From Hungatella sp. UBA3402 (GTDB lineage: Bacteria > Bacillota > Clostridia > Lachnospirales > Lachnospiraceae): 32,024 bases of DNA. Of this stretch, positions 17,404-25,382 are shown one piece after another (the first letter of the stretch is position 1; each line of letters begins with the position of its first letter). A model generated the notes under the pieces. That model ran no database searches and had not been told where the DNA came from. It saw only the letters and a list, made by a program, of their open reading frames with translations. The position numbers and the translations under genes were made by a program. The stretch is taken from NCBI GenBank assembly GCA_002358555.1, contig DEPC01000039.1, positions 483 to 32,506 on the forward strand, in the 5' to 3' direction.

Positions 17404-17985
17404 TTGGGTATTTTTTCTCTCAGATGGAGAAAGACTTACTCTTCTGTGAGTGGTGAGTAAACTAAAATTCGTCTCAGTAGGAGTATAATCTCCAACTAAG
17501 AGAGAACCTTCAACCGATGACATGCATAAAAATATAGTTAGTAGAACAGAGGGTTCTTGTATGTTGTCACAAGAGTGTTGAGGTATTCTTGAAAGAATTT
17601 GGTCACAATCCCATTTTTATTTGTTGGATTAAGACCATAAAACTAACAGTTGTCATAATGTGAATGATTTGGTATACTATAACCATGATATCCCATCATG
17701 GTTTGTTGATAACTGTATCTAGGTGATTATGCCAAGAACCCATTATATAAAAGCTAATTGTCTTTTGACATATAGCATATACAAAGTATATCACCGTTAT
17801 AGGGTATGAACTCCCCGAATTTATGCCTGCGAAGTTAGTAGATAAATGCTCATGATTATATATACTGTGTCACTGACACATGCTTAGCATCAACCGAAGT
17901 AGAACATAGACTGATGACGTAGGAAACCTATATAGTTTAATCAATAGGTAGTTCACTGAGCACGAGATTAATGAAACAGGAGTGA
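17404..17985. ncRNA. Candidate large structured RNA / long structured cheR leader (about 580 nt)
   Basis: No gene is convincing here, but paired segments are dense and mostly compatible. They include 17414-17419 with 17427-17432; 17436-17441 with 17455-17460; 17503-17511 with 17549-17557 (9 bp); 17585-17589 with 17594-17598; and 17600-17604 plus 17607-17611 with 17626-17630 plus 17633-17637. Further pairs are 17646-17655 with 17707-17716 (10 bp, one G-U), enclosing 17681-17689 with 17695-17703 (9 bp); 17722-17727 with 17790-17795; 17753-17762 with 17767-17776; 17846-17850 with 17886-17890, enclosing 17866-17871 with 17875-17880; and 17927-17931 with 17944-17948. The plus strand seems the sense strand, because it leads into cheR, but no terminator precedes cheR. 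Decayed mobile DNA is the main alternative. Confidence 0.45.
17650..17678 (+). promoter_or_regulatory. Possible sigma-A promoter for cheR-cheB
   Basis: TTGTCA (17650-17655), 17-bp spacer, TATACT (17673-17678). It is good by sequence, but the same bases form part of a predicted RNA helix, so the match may be chance. If real, the cheR leader is about 305 nt and starts at a perfect 9-bp hairpin. Confidence 0.35.
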
Positions 17986-17990
17986 TCACC

Positions 17991-18809
17991 ATGCTAAACC
18001 TGACAGATAATGATTTTCACCGCCTATACAATTATATCAAACAAAATTATGGCATTGATTTAAGCAAAAAGAAACAATTGATTGTAAGCCGTCTTTCCAA
18101 TACTTTGTCAGCTCAAGGGTACAAAGATTTTTCTGATTATGTAGATGCAATCCTATCTGGTCGTGACCCTGAGATGGTTACTACCATGTTAAATAAGCTT
18201 ACTACCAATTATACATATTTTCTCAGAGAAGAAGACCACTTCAAATATCTTTGGAATGTGGTTCTTCCTGACCTTGAAAAAAAACATGCTAGAGATAAGG
18301 TTCTGTGTATATGGAGTGCAGGTTGTTCCTCTGGAGAAGAGCCTTATACGATTTCTATGTATTTGAAAGAATATTTCGGTGCTAAGGCTTCCTTATGGGA
18401 TACCAGGGTTTTGGCAACGGACATTTCTCAGAAAATTCTAAACACAGCTATAGCTGCTTCCTATGAGGAAGAGGGGCTAGCTTCCCTTCCAGCATCTTGG
18501 AAGCAGAAATATTTCGTAAAAGATGATAAAAACAAATTTACTGTGGCTCCTGCCATTAAACAGAATGTAATTTTCCGTACCTTTAACCTAATGGAGCCCA
18601 TCCAGTTCAAAAGAAAGTTCGATTTAATTTTCTGCCGAAATGTAATGATTTATTTTGACCAGGATACCAAGGATGCCCTTGTGCGTCGTTTTTATAATGC
18701 AACGGTCCCTGGAGGTCATCTTTTCATTGGCCATTCAGAGGGAGTAACCAAAAGCACCTGCCCTTATGATTATATCCAACCGGCTATCTATCGGAAAAAA
18801 GGCAGGTAA
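17991..18809 (+). CDS. cheR: Chemoreceptor methyltransferase CheR
   Basis: SAM-dependent enzyme that methylates glutamates of chemoreceptors for adaptation. It has 272 residues. The N-terminal helical CheR_N domain (about 1-70) is followed by TTNYTYFLREEDHF (71-84), the SAM motif WSAGCSSGEEPYT (108-120), the FDLIFCRNVMIYFD segment and the C-terminal GGHLFIGHSEG. I choose the ATG at 17991, 8 nt after CAGGAG; an upstream GTG at 17982 overlaps that ribosome binding site. The site can pair with TCACT at 17953-17957, hinting at leader control. It is followed by cheB after 30 bp. Confidence 0.95.
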   Translation: MLNLTDNDFHRLYNYIKQNYGIDLSKKKQLIVSRLSNTLSAQGYKDFSDYVDAILSGRDPEMVTTMLNKLTTNYTYFLREEDHFKYLWNVVLPDLEKKHARDKVLCIWSAGCSSGEEPYTISMYLKEYFGAKASLWDTRVLATDISQKILNTAIAASYEEEGLASLPASWKQKYFVKDDKNKFTVAPAIKQNVIFRTFNLMEPIQFKRKFDLIFCRNVMIYFDQDTKDALVRRFYNATVPGGHLFIGHSEGVTKSTCPYDYIQPAIYRKKGR

Positions 18810-18839
18810 AAGAGACTGGTAAAGAAAGAAGGTTAATTT

Positions 18840-19877
18840 ATGCAACAGAAAATCCGTGTCATGGTGGTAGACGATTCTCTGGTATTCAGAACCTGGCTAA
18901 TACAGAGTCTGGCAGCTGACCCCCGCTTTGATGTGGTAGGATATGCGGTCAATGCTATTGACGCTAAGAATAAACTTCCTCTTTTAAAGCCGGACATCAT
19001 GACTTTAGATATTGAGATGCCAGGCATGAGTGGACTGGATTTTTTAAAAGAGGTTCTTCCCTCCCATCCGGTTCCTGTAATTTTAGTATCTTCTCTTAAT
19101 ATGAGAGTTTTCGATGCACTTGCAGCAGGAGCTGTAGATTTTGTACGCAAACCAGAGGAAGGTCAAAAAGAAGCTTTTTTAAAGACTTTAAAGGCTAAAT
19201 TAGCCATGGGTTCAAGTGCCCATGTGCGCTTGCCTCAGTCCTCTTCTGTTCTCAAGACTACTGCTTCCTTTTCACGTTCCATTAATGCTCCAACGATGAA
19301 ATCTGGAATAGACCTTATTGCCATTGGTGCTTCTACTGGAGGAACGGAAGCAATTCTTGAAGTAGTAAAACAATTTCCTACGAAAATGCCAGGCATCGTA
19401 GTAACTCAACATATGCCTGCTGGTTTTACTTCTATGTATGCTGAGCGCTTAAACCGAATTTGTAAGCTTCAGGTAAAAGAGGCACAACATGGAGATAGAG
19501 TTCAACCTGGTCTGATTCTTCTTGCTCCAGGAGGACTCCAAATGCGAGTAGTGCGAATGGGAAGTGGATACAGTGTCAGTTGTACTGACGAAGCTAAGGT
19601 CAGTGGCCACAAGCCTTCTGTAGATGTCCTGTTTAATTCTGTTGCATCGATTGCAAAGAATCATGCTATTGGAATCATTCTTACAGGTATGGGTGCTGAC
19701 GGAGCTGCTGGTATGTTGCGTATGAGAAAAGCTGGAGCCTATACTATTGGTCAGGATAAAGAAAGCTGTGTAGTATATGGAATGCCAATGGAAGCCTATA
19801 AGATTGGTGCTGTATGTACCCAAGCTTCCTTAAATAATATCCCACAAGTTGTAATGGCACAGTTAGCGAAATCATAG
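18840..19877 (+). CDS. cheB: Chemotaxis response regulator / receptor methylesterase CheB
   Basis: Removes receptor methyl groups and deamidates glutamines when phosphorylated by CheA. It has 345 residues. The receiver domain (about 5-120) has the acidic pair Asp11/Asp12, the phospho-acceptor Asp57 in MTLDIEMPGMSG and the RKP lysine. The methylesterase domain (about 157-343) has the catalytic triad Ser165 (GASTGG), His191 (TQHMPAGF) and Asp287 (GMGADGAAG). It pairs with cheR in one transcript, the usual adaptation module. It is complete and apparently functional. Confidence 0.96.
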   Translation: MQQKIRVMVVDDSLVFRTWLIQSLAADPRFDVVGYAVNAIDAKNKLPLLKPDIMTLDIEMPGMSGLDFLKEVLPSHPVPVILVSSLNMRVFDALAAGAVDFVRKPEEGQKEAFLKTLKAKLAMGSSAHVRLPQSSSVLKTTASFSRSINAPTMKSGIDLIAIGASTGGTEAILEVVKQFPTKMPGIVVTQHMPAGFTSMYAERLNRICKLQVKEAQHGDRVQPGLILLAPGGLQMRVVRMGSGYSVSCTDEAKVSGHKPSVDVLFNSVASIAKNHAIGIILTGMGADGAAGMLRMRKAGAYTIGQDKESCVVYGMPMEAYKIGAVCTQASLNNIPQVVMAQLAKS

Positions 19878-19932
19878 CAGCTTAAGTAATTTGAACTTCT
19901 ATTAAATCATTATAATATCTTGAAAGGTTACT

Positions 19933-21090
19933 ATGTCCACAAAAATGAACATAGAGGGACATAAAAAGGCAGATAGCCAAAAAGGTCACTCTCGCCAAAA
20001 AGATATGTCAAAAACCCAGAGAACCAAAAGACAGAGACCCTCTGTCCCGCCCTCTGGGTCTAAAATAGCCTCCCACAAGGAGAATCAGCCTAAGAAGCTG
20101 AAAAAATTAAAACAAAAAAAGAGCAAGGCGGAAATACTTGTAACAGGCGGAATTTTGGCTGCAACCTCAGCCATAACTGTCAGCCTGTTTGTTTATTTTC
20201 GTCCTTTTTCTGGTCAAGATGTGATTTGGGCTGCTAAGAGTCTTTATTCCTATACGACAGAACGAATTGCCGATACTGCTGATTGGCTGGGAGATATGAC
20301 TGACCGAGTTGCTGGACAACTCTCCAATATCGCTGACCAGATTACCAAATTGACAAAATCCGACACTTCACCTACAGAATCACTTGTATCAGAAACCAGC
20401 GATAACCTCTCTTTATCTGAGTCAGATAATTCTGAAACAAAACAAGAGTTTTCTTCTATGGAGCGTACATCACAATTAGGGGACATCTCGAATATGACTG
20501 CAGAACCTGTCTTCCCTGCTCAGGAAGCTATCTATACCTGTATGCTGGATACTGCTGCTGGCCCCCTGTTTTACTATAATCAGGGTGATCTTCGCTGGAA
20601 GGACTATCTCTATGGCGGCGCTGACCGCATTGCAAAATATGGATGTGGCCCTGTATGTGTAGCTATGATTATCAACAGTCTTACTCCCAATCCTGTGAGT
20701 CCGATAGAGATGGCAGACTGGTCTGCTGAAAATGGCTGCTATGCCCCCCAAGGTGGCTCCTATCACAATTTGATTCCCAAAAGTTTGACTGCTTTTGGTT
20801 TAGAGGTAGAAAGTGTCACCGAACGCACTGCAGAACATGTCAGGGAGCTGCTAAATACCGGACATATTCTTGTGGCATTGATGGGAAAGGGAACCTTGAC
20901 ACAAAATGGACATTTTATTATTATTGTCCAAATCTGTGACAATGGCAATGTATACATCGCTGACCCCGCCAGCTATGAGAATAGTACAAAGGAATGGGAT
21001 TTGCAGTTATTGATAGATGAATTAAAAAGAAGCTATGACAGTGGGGGGCCGTTGTGGGCGGTTAGGAGAGGGGAGGTCAATCCATCATAA
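19933..21090 (+). CDS. Membrane-anchored C39-like cysteine peptidase
   Basis: 385 residues with a very basic cytoplasmic N-terminus (1-66), one transmembrane helix (about 67-88) and a Ser/Thr/Glu-rich linker to about residue 200. An extracellular papain-like domain of the C39_2 type follows. The likely catalytic set is Gln217 (YYNQGDLRW), Cys238 (KYGCGPVCVAM), His327 (NGHFIII) and Asp344 (IADP). The domain resembles secreted C39-like proteins rather than bacteriocin-exporter peptidases; no ABC transporter or leader peptide is nearby. GAAAGG precedes the ATG. It follows cheB by 55 bp and may be read from the same message. Substrate unknown; a wall, surface or flagellar protein target is only a guess. 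Its stop is 2 bp from the convergent glycosyltransferase stop. Confidence 0.8.
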   Translation: MSTKMNIEGHKKADSQKGHSRQKDMSKTQRTKRQRPSVPPSGSKIASHKENQPKKLKKLKQKKSKAEILVTGGILAATSAITVSLFVYFRPFSGQDVIWAAKSLYSYTTERIADTADWLGDMTDRVAGQLSNIADQITKLTKSDTSPTESLVSETSDNLSLSESDNSETKQEFSSMERTSQLGDISNMTAEPVFPAQEAIYTCMLDTAAGPLFYYNQGDLRWKDYLYGGADRIAKYGCGPVCVAMIINSLTPNPVSPIEMADWSAENGCYAPQGGSYHNLIPKSLTAFGLEVESVTERTAEHVRELLNTGHILVALMGKGTLTQNGHFIIIVQICDNGNVYIADPASYENSTKEWDLQLLIDELKRSYDSGGPLWAVRRGEVNPS

Positions 21091-21092
21091 GT

Positions 21093-22334
21093 TCAACAAA
21101 GATTATTTTCCTCTTTGATAGCTTTTAAAATCCAATCTGTACAATTACTCCATGTAAAATTTTCTGCAACTTTTTTATATCCATTTTCAATAATTTTTTC
21201 TGCTAGGCTTGTATCTTCCAGAAGCCTTTTGGCAATAATTGGAAGCTGTTCCAAATATTTTAGGCTATATAGAGCAATGTCCACTCCGTCTGTAAAGTTA
21301 TTATCAATCCATGCACTAGAATCCGTAAGTGATACAGATTGTTGAAGAAATGCATTAAAAATTCGATCGTGCGTTCCATACTTAAATCCTGGCATAACAT
21401 TTAGGTTGATTTTAGCATTTCTCATATAAGGCAAGGTTTCTTTGTAAGAAATTCTATCATTAATTCGGTGGATATTAGACATTCCCGATGCTGGATGATT
21501 TTCCCATCCTCTTCCTAAAAGATATAAGTTTAAACCTGCCTTTGCCAGAACAGATATCACCTGTTCTCTCCAATACATACGAATCGCCCAATCTATATGC
21601 TCTGCAAGACGCAATATACTTTTTAATCCATTTTCAGTAACTGACCATTGAAGCTCACCTAATGTATGGATAACTCCCTGCCAAACGGAAAGACTGCTGT
21701 CTTTTACAAGATTTTCAAACAATATCTGATATAAATAATATAGCTTGCTATCTTTCGGACATACTGTTTTTATCTCTTCTAACTTGTCCTGATAACAATA
21801 ATAAGTACCACAAAACAGAATATCATAAATTCTTTCTTCATAAACATAGGGTAATACTTTTATATTCTCTTTTTGTACATTTAATATATCCTTTTCTTTA
21901 ACTATGTTCGGCATAACACCTACATGAGGCATAAAATCTACTTTTATCTGTCCAAAATATTGCTTTACATATTCTACATGCTCCCAATCACAACAGAACA
22001 AATGATATTTCTTGGGAGGATTTAGAAAGACAGGATGAAATCTCAAAGGTGGATCCATAAAGATATCAATCACTGTCGTTCCAAGTACATTCCATATCTC
22101 AGTCCATACATTATTTATCTCATTTCTTATAGCAAATGCATCAAAACAGATAACTGCATCTACCCCTGATAAAATAAATCCTTCAAAACTAGAAAATGAA
22201 TGGATGGCTGATTCTGGTGGATTCCTTAAATCCAAAATAAAAGTTTCATGTCCCCTTTGTTTCAATTCTTTATCCAAACAGTCGGAAAAAAAATTAAAGG
22301 AGTCCACACCACAGTAAAATAAAACTATTCTCAT
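21093..22334 (-). CDS. CgeB-like glycosyltransferase (GT-B fold), flagellin-modification candidate
   Basis: About 413 residues. It begins MRIVLFYCGVDSFNFFSDCL, typical of the CgeB/DUF3880 type. The C-terminal half is a glycosyltransferase group-1-type domain: INLNVMPGFKYGTHDRIFNA around the nucleotide-sugar site, then SLTDSSAWIDNNFTDGVDIA, then a helical end. There is no signal peptide, so it acts in the cytoplasm. I prefer the ATG at 22334, with AAAAAGGAT upstream; an in-frame ATG ten codons earlier has no ribosome binding site. It is the last gene of the glycosyltransferase group next to the flagellins, so flagellin is the likely acceptor by context. The sugar is unknown. No terminator fits in the 2-bp gap to the C39 gene. 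Confidence 0.75.
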   Translation of the reverse strand: MRIVLFYCGVDSFNFFSDCLDKELKQRGHETFILDLRNPPESAIHSFSSFEGFILSGVDAVICFDAFAIRNEINNVWTEIWNVLGTTVIDIFMDPPLRFHPVFLNPPKKYHLFCCDWEHVEYVKQYFGQIKVDFMPHVGVMPNIVKEKDILNVQKENIKVLPYVYEERIYDILFCGTYYCYQDKLEEIKTVCPKDSKLYYLYQILFENLVKDSSLSVWQGVIHTLGELQWSVTENGLKSILRLAEHIDWAIRMYWREQVISVLAKAGLNLYLLGRGWENHPASGMSNIHRINDRISYKETLPYMRNAKINLNVMPGFKYGTHDRIFNAFLQQSVSLTDSSAWIDNNFTDGVDIALYSLKYLEQLPIIAKRLLEDTSLAEKIIENGYKKVAENFTWSNCTDWILKAIKEENNLC

Positions 22335-22374
22335 GTTCTTATATCCTTTTTCAAAAATATTCAAAACTAATGTA

Positions 22375-22637
22375 TTAAGCTATCTTTGCTCTTTCTGCTG
22401 ATAATAGATTCCACATCAAACAAGGCTATGTAATAATACTTTGCAGTACTAACAGGGTTATTTTTAACAATCTATTAAGTAAGTTTTTTACAGAATTAAT
22501 GTGATTATCTGGAATAAAATAACCTTTGGACAAGACATATTCAAATAACCCTCAATAATGTTGCCATACTCCTTAACTATTCGAGGATAATTCGTACAGG
22601 TTCTACATAAATACTGAGCCCCCAATTTTGTAACTAT
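22375..22637 (-). pseudogene. Possible decayed gene fragment in the glycosyltransferase cluster
   Basis: The 478-bp gap between two glycosyltransferase genes holds protein-like stretches in different minus-strand frames. One runs from 22637 to a stop at 22488 (GAQYLCRTCTNYPRIVKEYG within it); another covers about 22454-22375 (STAKYYYIALFDVESIISRK). No start codon or ribosome binding site joins them, which suggests a frameshifted remnant. I do not recognise the family. The rest of the gap is AT-rich and shows nothing else. Confidence 0.25.
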
Positions 22638-22812
22638 GTATCTTTATCCATAATAGTTTCCTAACCAACACAACAAGTGTTAGAGCAAGAATCTACAATA
22701 CACTGAAAATCGTTATAAATCTATTATTAAATAATTCATCATAATCTCCATTCTTCTATTGATAATAATTAATATAAAAAATTATATTTTTTGATTAAAA
22801 TAATTTGGAGTT

Positions 22813-24135
22813 TTATTCTTTTCTAAAAGCATTATCTACGGCTACTAGCTCTTCACAAGTAAATAATTTTCGAATTATCAGGACTAAATCTTCCCATCCT
22901 GCTGCTATTGCTGCTCTCAGAACAAAAAGTTTATCTTTCATTTTGCAAAAATCATAAAAAGTATTTCCTAGATATTCTGCTATCTGTTGGGCTCCTTCTT
23001 GCCTCATAGAAACAGTCTGAGGATCTGCTAAAAAACTTCGAAGTAGTACCAGCAAGGTACTCATAAGATACGGATTTTCTTTTAAGAGCACTGCAGTAAG
23101 CCGAACAGAATCTGCTATATTTCCATTATTATAGTAACATATAGCCAGCATTTCATAAGCTTTCTGGATATTTCCTGATATAATTCCAGACTTACAGGTA
23201 TTTCCATAAGTCCCTAATAACTTCAAAGCTCTTTCTAAATGTTTTATCGAATTAGTCCAATTTTGAGAATCTGCAAAATATTCTGCCATCTTATAATCAT
23301 AATCTGCTTCTTCTGGCCAGCCTTGTATAGCTTGTTTGTAAACTTCTTGTACAGCCGGTTCGTCGGAAGTTTTCATTACAGTAGATAATAGTTTCAATAG
23401 AACAATAGAAGATGTCACATTATAAACTCCCTTTTCTTTTTCTGGCATAAGGACAACAGCTTTTCGGAAACTCTTCTCCGCTTCCTTCCACCCCTCCCTC
23501 TTTAAATATTCAACTCCTAGATATCCCCACAATTTATAATCATCTGGATTTTTTTCTAATTCTAGCAAAAGTAGTCTCTCATTTCTCCCGTTCTTCTTTT
23601 TTCTCTCCTGATTTCCATAGCCTGTATGAAAAATAGTCAACTCTTTTGTCAAATCTGCTGCCTGAAGCATACTACCATCTGGTAATGTCAAAGACTCATG
23701 AATTTTTCCTTCATATCTGAGATAACTCCGAAAAATTCTGCTATGAGAATCTATACTTAATACATTTCCTTCATCATTTAAATTCACAAAAGCAGTAATA
23801 ATCATATCAGTTTTTGTATTATGTAACTGTTGAACAAATTCTATCAGTTTTTCTCCTTGCTGGCTATCCATATATTCATCTGCATCTAAAAATGCAATCC
23901 AATCATATCTTGCTTTTTCAATAGCATAATTTTTAGCAGCAGCAAAATCATCATCCCATGGAAATTCGTACACTATGGCTCCCATCTGCTTAGCAAGTTC
24001 TATTGTTCTGTCAGTAGATCCGGTATCTATCACAATTTGTTCTGCCATAATCTTCTTTCCCCAAGAAAGAGCCTTTATTATATTCTCTTCTTCATTTTTT
24101 ACAATCATACATTGAGAAATATTTGCTCTATCCAC
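22813..24135 (-). CDS. GT2-family glycosyltransferase with C-terminal TPR-like helices
   Basis: 440 residues. The N-terminal GT-A domain (about 1-200) has CMIVKNEEENI (9-19), VIDTGSTDRT (35-44), the DDDFAAAKNYAIEKA segment and the metal-binding DXD in FLDADEY (Asp84-Ala-Asp86). The C-terminal half (about 200-440) is helical with TPR-like repeats (YLGVEYLKREGWKEAEKSFRKA). This architecture occurs in glycosyltransferases acting on proteins and peptides. The start is a GTG at 24135 after GGAAGGGG. It follows the CgeB-like gene by 27 bp and is a clear paralogue of the gene at 25383-26708. Flagellin as acceptor is inferred from the neighbourhood. Confidence 0.85.
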   Translation of the reverse strand: MDRANISQCMIVKNEEENIIKALSWGKKIMAEQIVIDTGSTDRTIELAKQMGAIVYEFPWDDDFAAAKNYAIEKARYDWIAFLDADEYMDSQQGEKLIEFVQQLHNTKTDMIITAFVNLNDEGNVLSIDSHSRIFRSYLRYEGKIHESLTLPDGSMLQAADLTKELTIFHTGYGNQERKKKNGRNERLLLLELEKNPDDYKLWGYLGVEYLKREGWKEAEKSFRKAVVLMPEKEKGVYNVTSSIVLLKLLSTVMKTSDEPAVQEVYKQAIQGWPEEADYDYKMAEYFADSQNWTNSIKHLERALKLLGTYGNTCKSGIISGNIQKAYEMLAICYYNNGNIADSVRLTAVLLKENPYLMSTLLVLLRSFLADPQTVSMRQEGAQQIAEYLGNTFYDFCKMKDKLFVLRAAIAAGWEDLVLIIRKLFTCEELVAVDNAFRKE

Positions 24136-24162
24136 TTTTTTCCCCTTCCTTCATATTTCTTT

Positions 24163-25353
24163 TTAAAAATCAAGCATTTCTTTTATCCGATGACGATAAG
24201 TATGCTCTTTTGCAACCTTATTATGACCACTTTTTGCAATAGCTTTTCTTTCTTCCTCATGACTTAAATAATAACCTATCTTCTGTAGCAAATCCTCTTT
24301 GCTTTCATAATACACAAAATCTTCCCCTGGTATAAACATATCCAGAAAGCCTGACTGAAAATTACTTAGCAGAAATCCTCCGCATCCCATGATATCAAAT
24401 GCACGGAGGGGAACTCCTCCTTTCATTCCTCTACGACTGATATTCAAATTGATCTTACTCTGTTTAAATACCAAAGGCATCTCTTTTTCATAGCTGACAG
24501 ATCCATGATTTCTCAAATTAGGAAGTGTGAAATCTTTACAATAGGTAAAAAAGTCAACCCCCCCATAGCTACCTCCAACAGCATCCAAAAGATCAATGCG
24601 TTCAACTGTAGTGATCCAGCGGTTGATAACATGTTGTGCATAAAAATACTCTTCAGACTCTATACTTCCAATCTCCCTCATCATAGGATATGCTTTACAT
24701 AAATCATGGATAATTGGCCCAAGAACTTCTTCCATAAAATCATATCCTTGAATTCTCATCTGAGCAGCTACAAGACCATCCAAATATCCTTTTGCATAAT
24801 CTGGCAGAGCATCTGACATCTTAGTAAAAGGTTGGTCCATTTCAAGATAAAGAGAACCTACAAATGAAACATCATAGGAAAAATCCGGTCCTGCCTGAAT
24901 GGAATCTAACCTTTCTATATTCGCAGCCATAGGCAAATAGTGTACTGTGGAAATCCCTGCATTATGAAATTCTAAATATAATTCCTTATCAAAAACATAA
25001 ATAATATTACAGGGATTTACAACTGTCTGAGAATAAATACGACGAAACGGGCTGTCATAAATCAAAGAAACATATCGGATCTTTTGTCTATTACAAAAAT
25101 TAGAAATAGCCGGATAATAGTTTACAGTAAAAACAATATCCGGCTTCTTACTATATATTACTTCAGTTAACCTCCTCTCAACTTCTGGAAGTTCCTGATA
25201 AGTCTGCTTTTCAATAGATACAGGAGCATAAATCAAACAATGCCCTTCCTGAATAAATGCATCTTCCAGATCTGCTCTTCCAATGCTCTCCCATTGTATA
25301 AATAATATTTTCATTCTTTTGTTATCCGTCCTTTTTGAAAATAGTTTAATCAT
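24163..25353 (-). CDS. CgeB-like glycosyltransferase (DUF3880 plus GT-B C-terminal domain)
   Basis: About 396 residues. The N-terminal DUF3880-like domain includes MKILFIQWESIGRADLEDAF and PDIVFTVNYYPAISNFC. The C-terminal glycosyltransferase domain includes INLNISRRGMKGGVPLRAFD, then IMGCGGFLLSNFQSGFLDMF and a final KVAKEHTYRHRIKEML. The start is uncertain: ATG 25353 has GGAAAA upstream, while ATG 25314 gives the family-typical MKILF start behind a rather distant AAAGGA. It sits between two GT2/TPR genes with gaps of about 30 bp, so the three form one operon. The combination of a CgeB-type and GT2-type enzyme recurs here, which suggests sequential sugar additions to one acceptor. Confidence 0.8.
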   Translation of the reverse strand: MIKLFSKRTDNKRMKILFIQWESIGRADLEDAFIQEGHCLIYAPVSIEKQTYQELPEVERRLTEVIYSKKPDIVFTVNYYPAISNFCNRQKIRYVSLIYDSPFRRIYSQTVVNPCNIIYVFDKELYLEFHNAGISTVHYLPMAANIERLDSIQAGPDFSYDVSFVGSLYLEMDQPFTKMSDALPDYAKGYLDGLVAAQMRIQGYDFMEEVLGPIIHDLCKAYPMMREIGSIESEEYFYAQHVINRWITTVERIDLLDAVGGSYGGVDFFTYCKDFTLPNLRNHGSVSYEKEMPLVFKQSKINLNISRRGMKGGVPLRAFDIMGCGGFLLSNFQSGFLDMFIPGEDFVYYESKEDLLQKIGYYLSHEEERKAIAKSGHNKVAKEHTYRHRIKEMLDF

Positions 25354-25382
25354 AAGCAATTTTCCAATTGATATTAATTTTC

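Noticed and set aside
17404..17616. 71-codon open frame on the minus strand, with an internal ATG at 17523
   Set aside because: No ribosome binding site or credible start, and it overlaps the helix-rich region. It is kept only as an alternative reading of that region.
17765..17792. TTGACA-16-TATATC as an alternative cheR promoter
   Set aside because: Both boxes fall inside tight predicted hairpins (17753-17776 and 17777-17791); likely a by-product of structure and AT content.
17729..17809. 26-codon plus-strand frame starting MPRTHYIKANC with TAGGTG upstream
   Set aside because: Too short to support, no recognised family, and the putative ribosome binding site lies in a predicted RNA helix.
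8793..21090. CRISPR array, phage or insertion-sequence genes
   Set aside because: No regular direct repeats, transposase, integrase or phage genes are visible anywhere in the window; repeated similarity among receptor genes reflects the conserved signalling domain.
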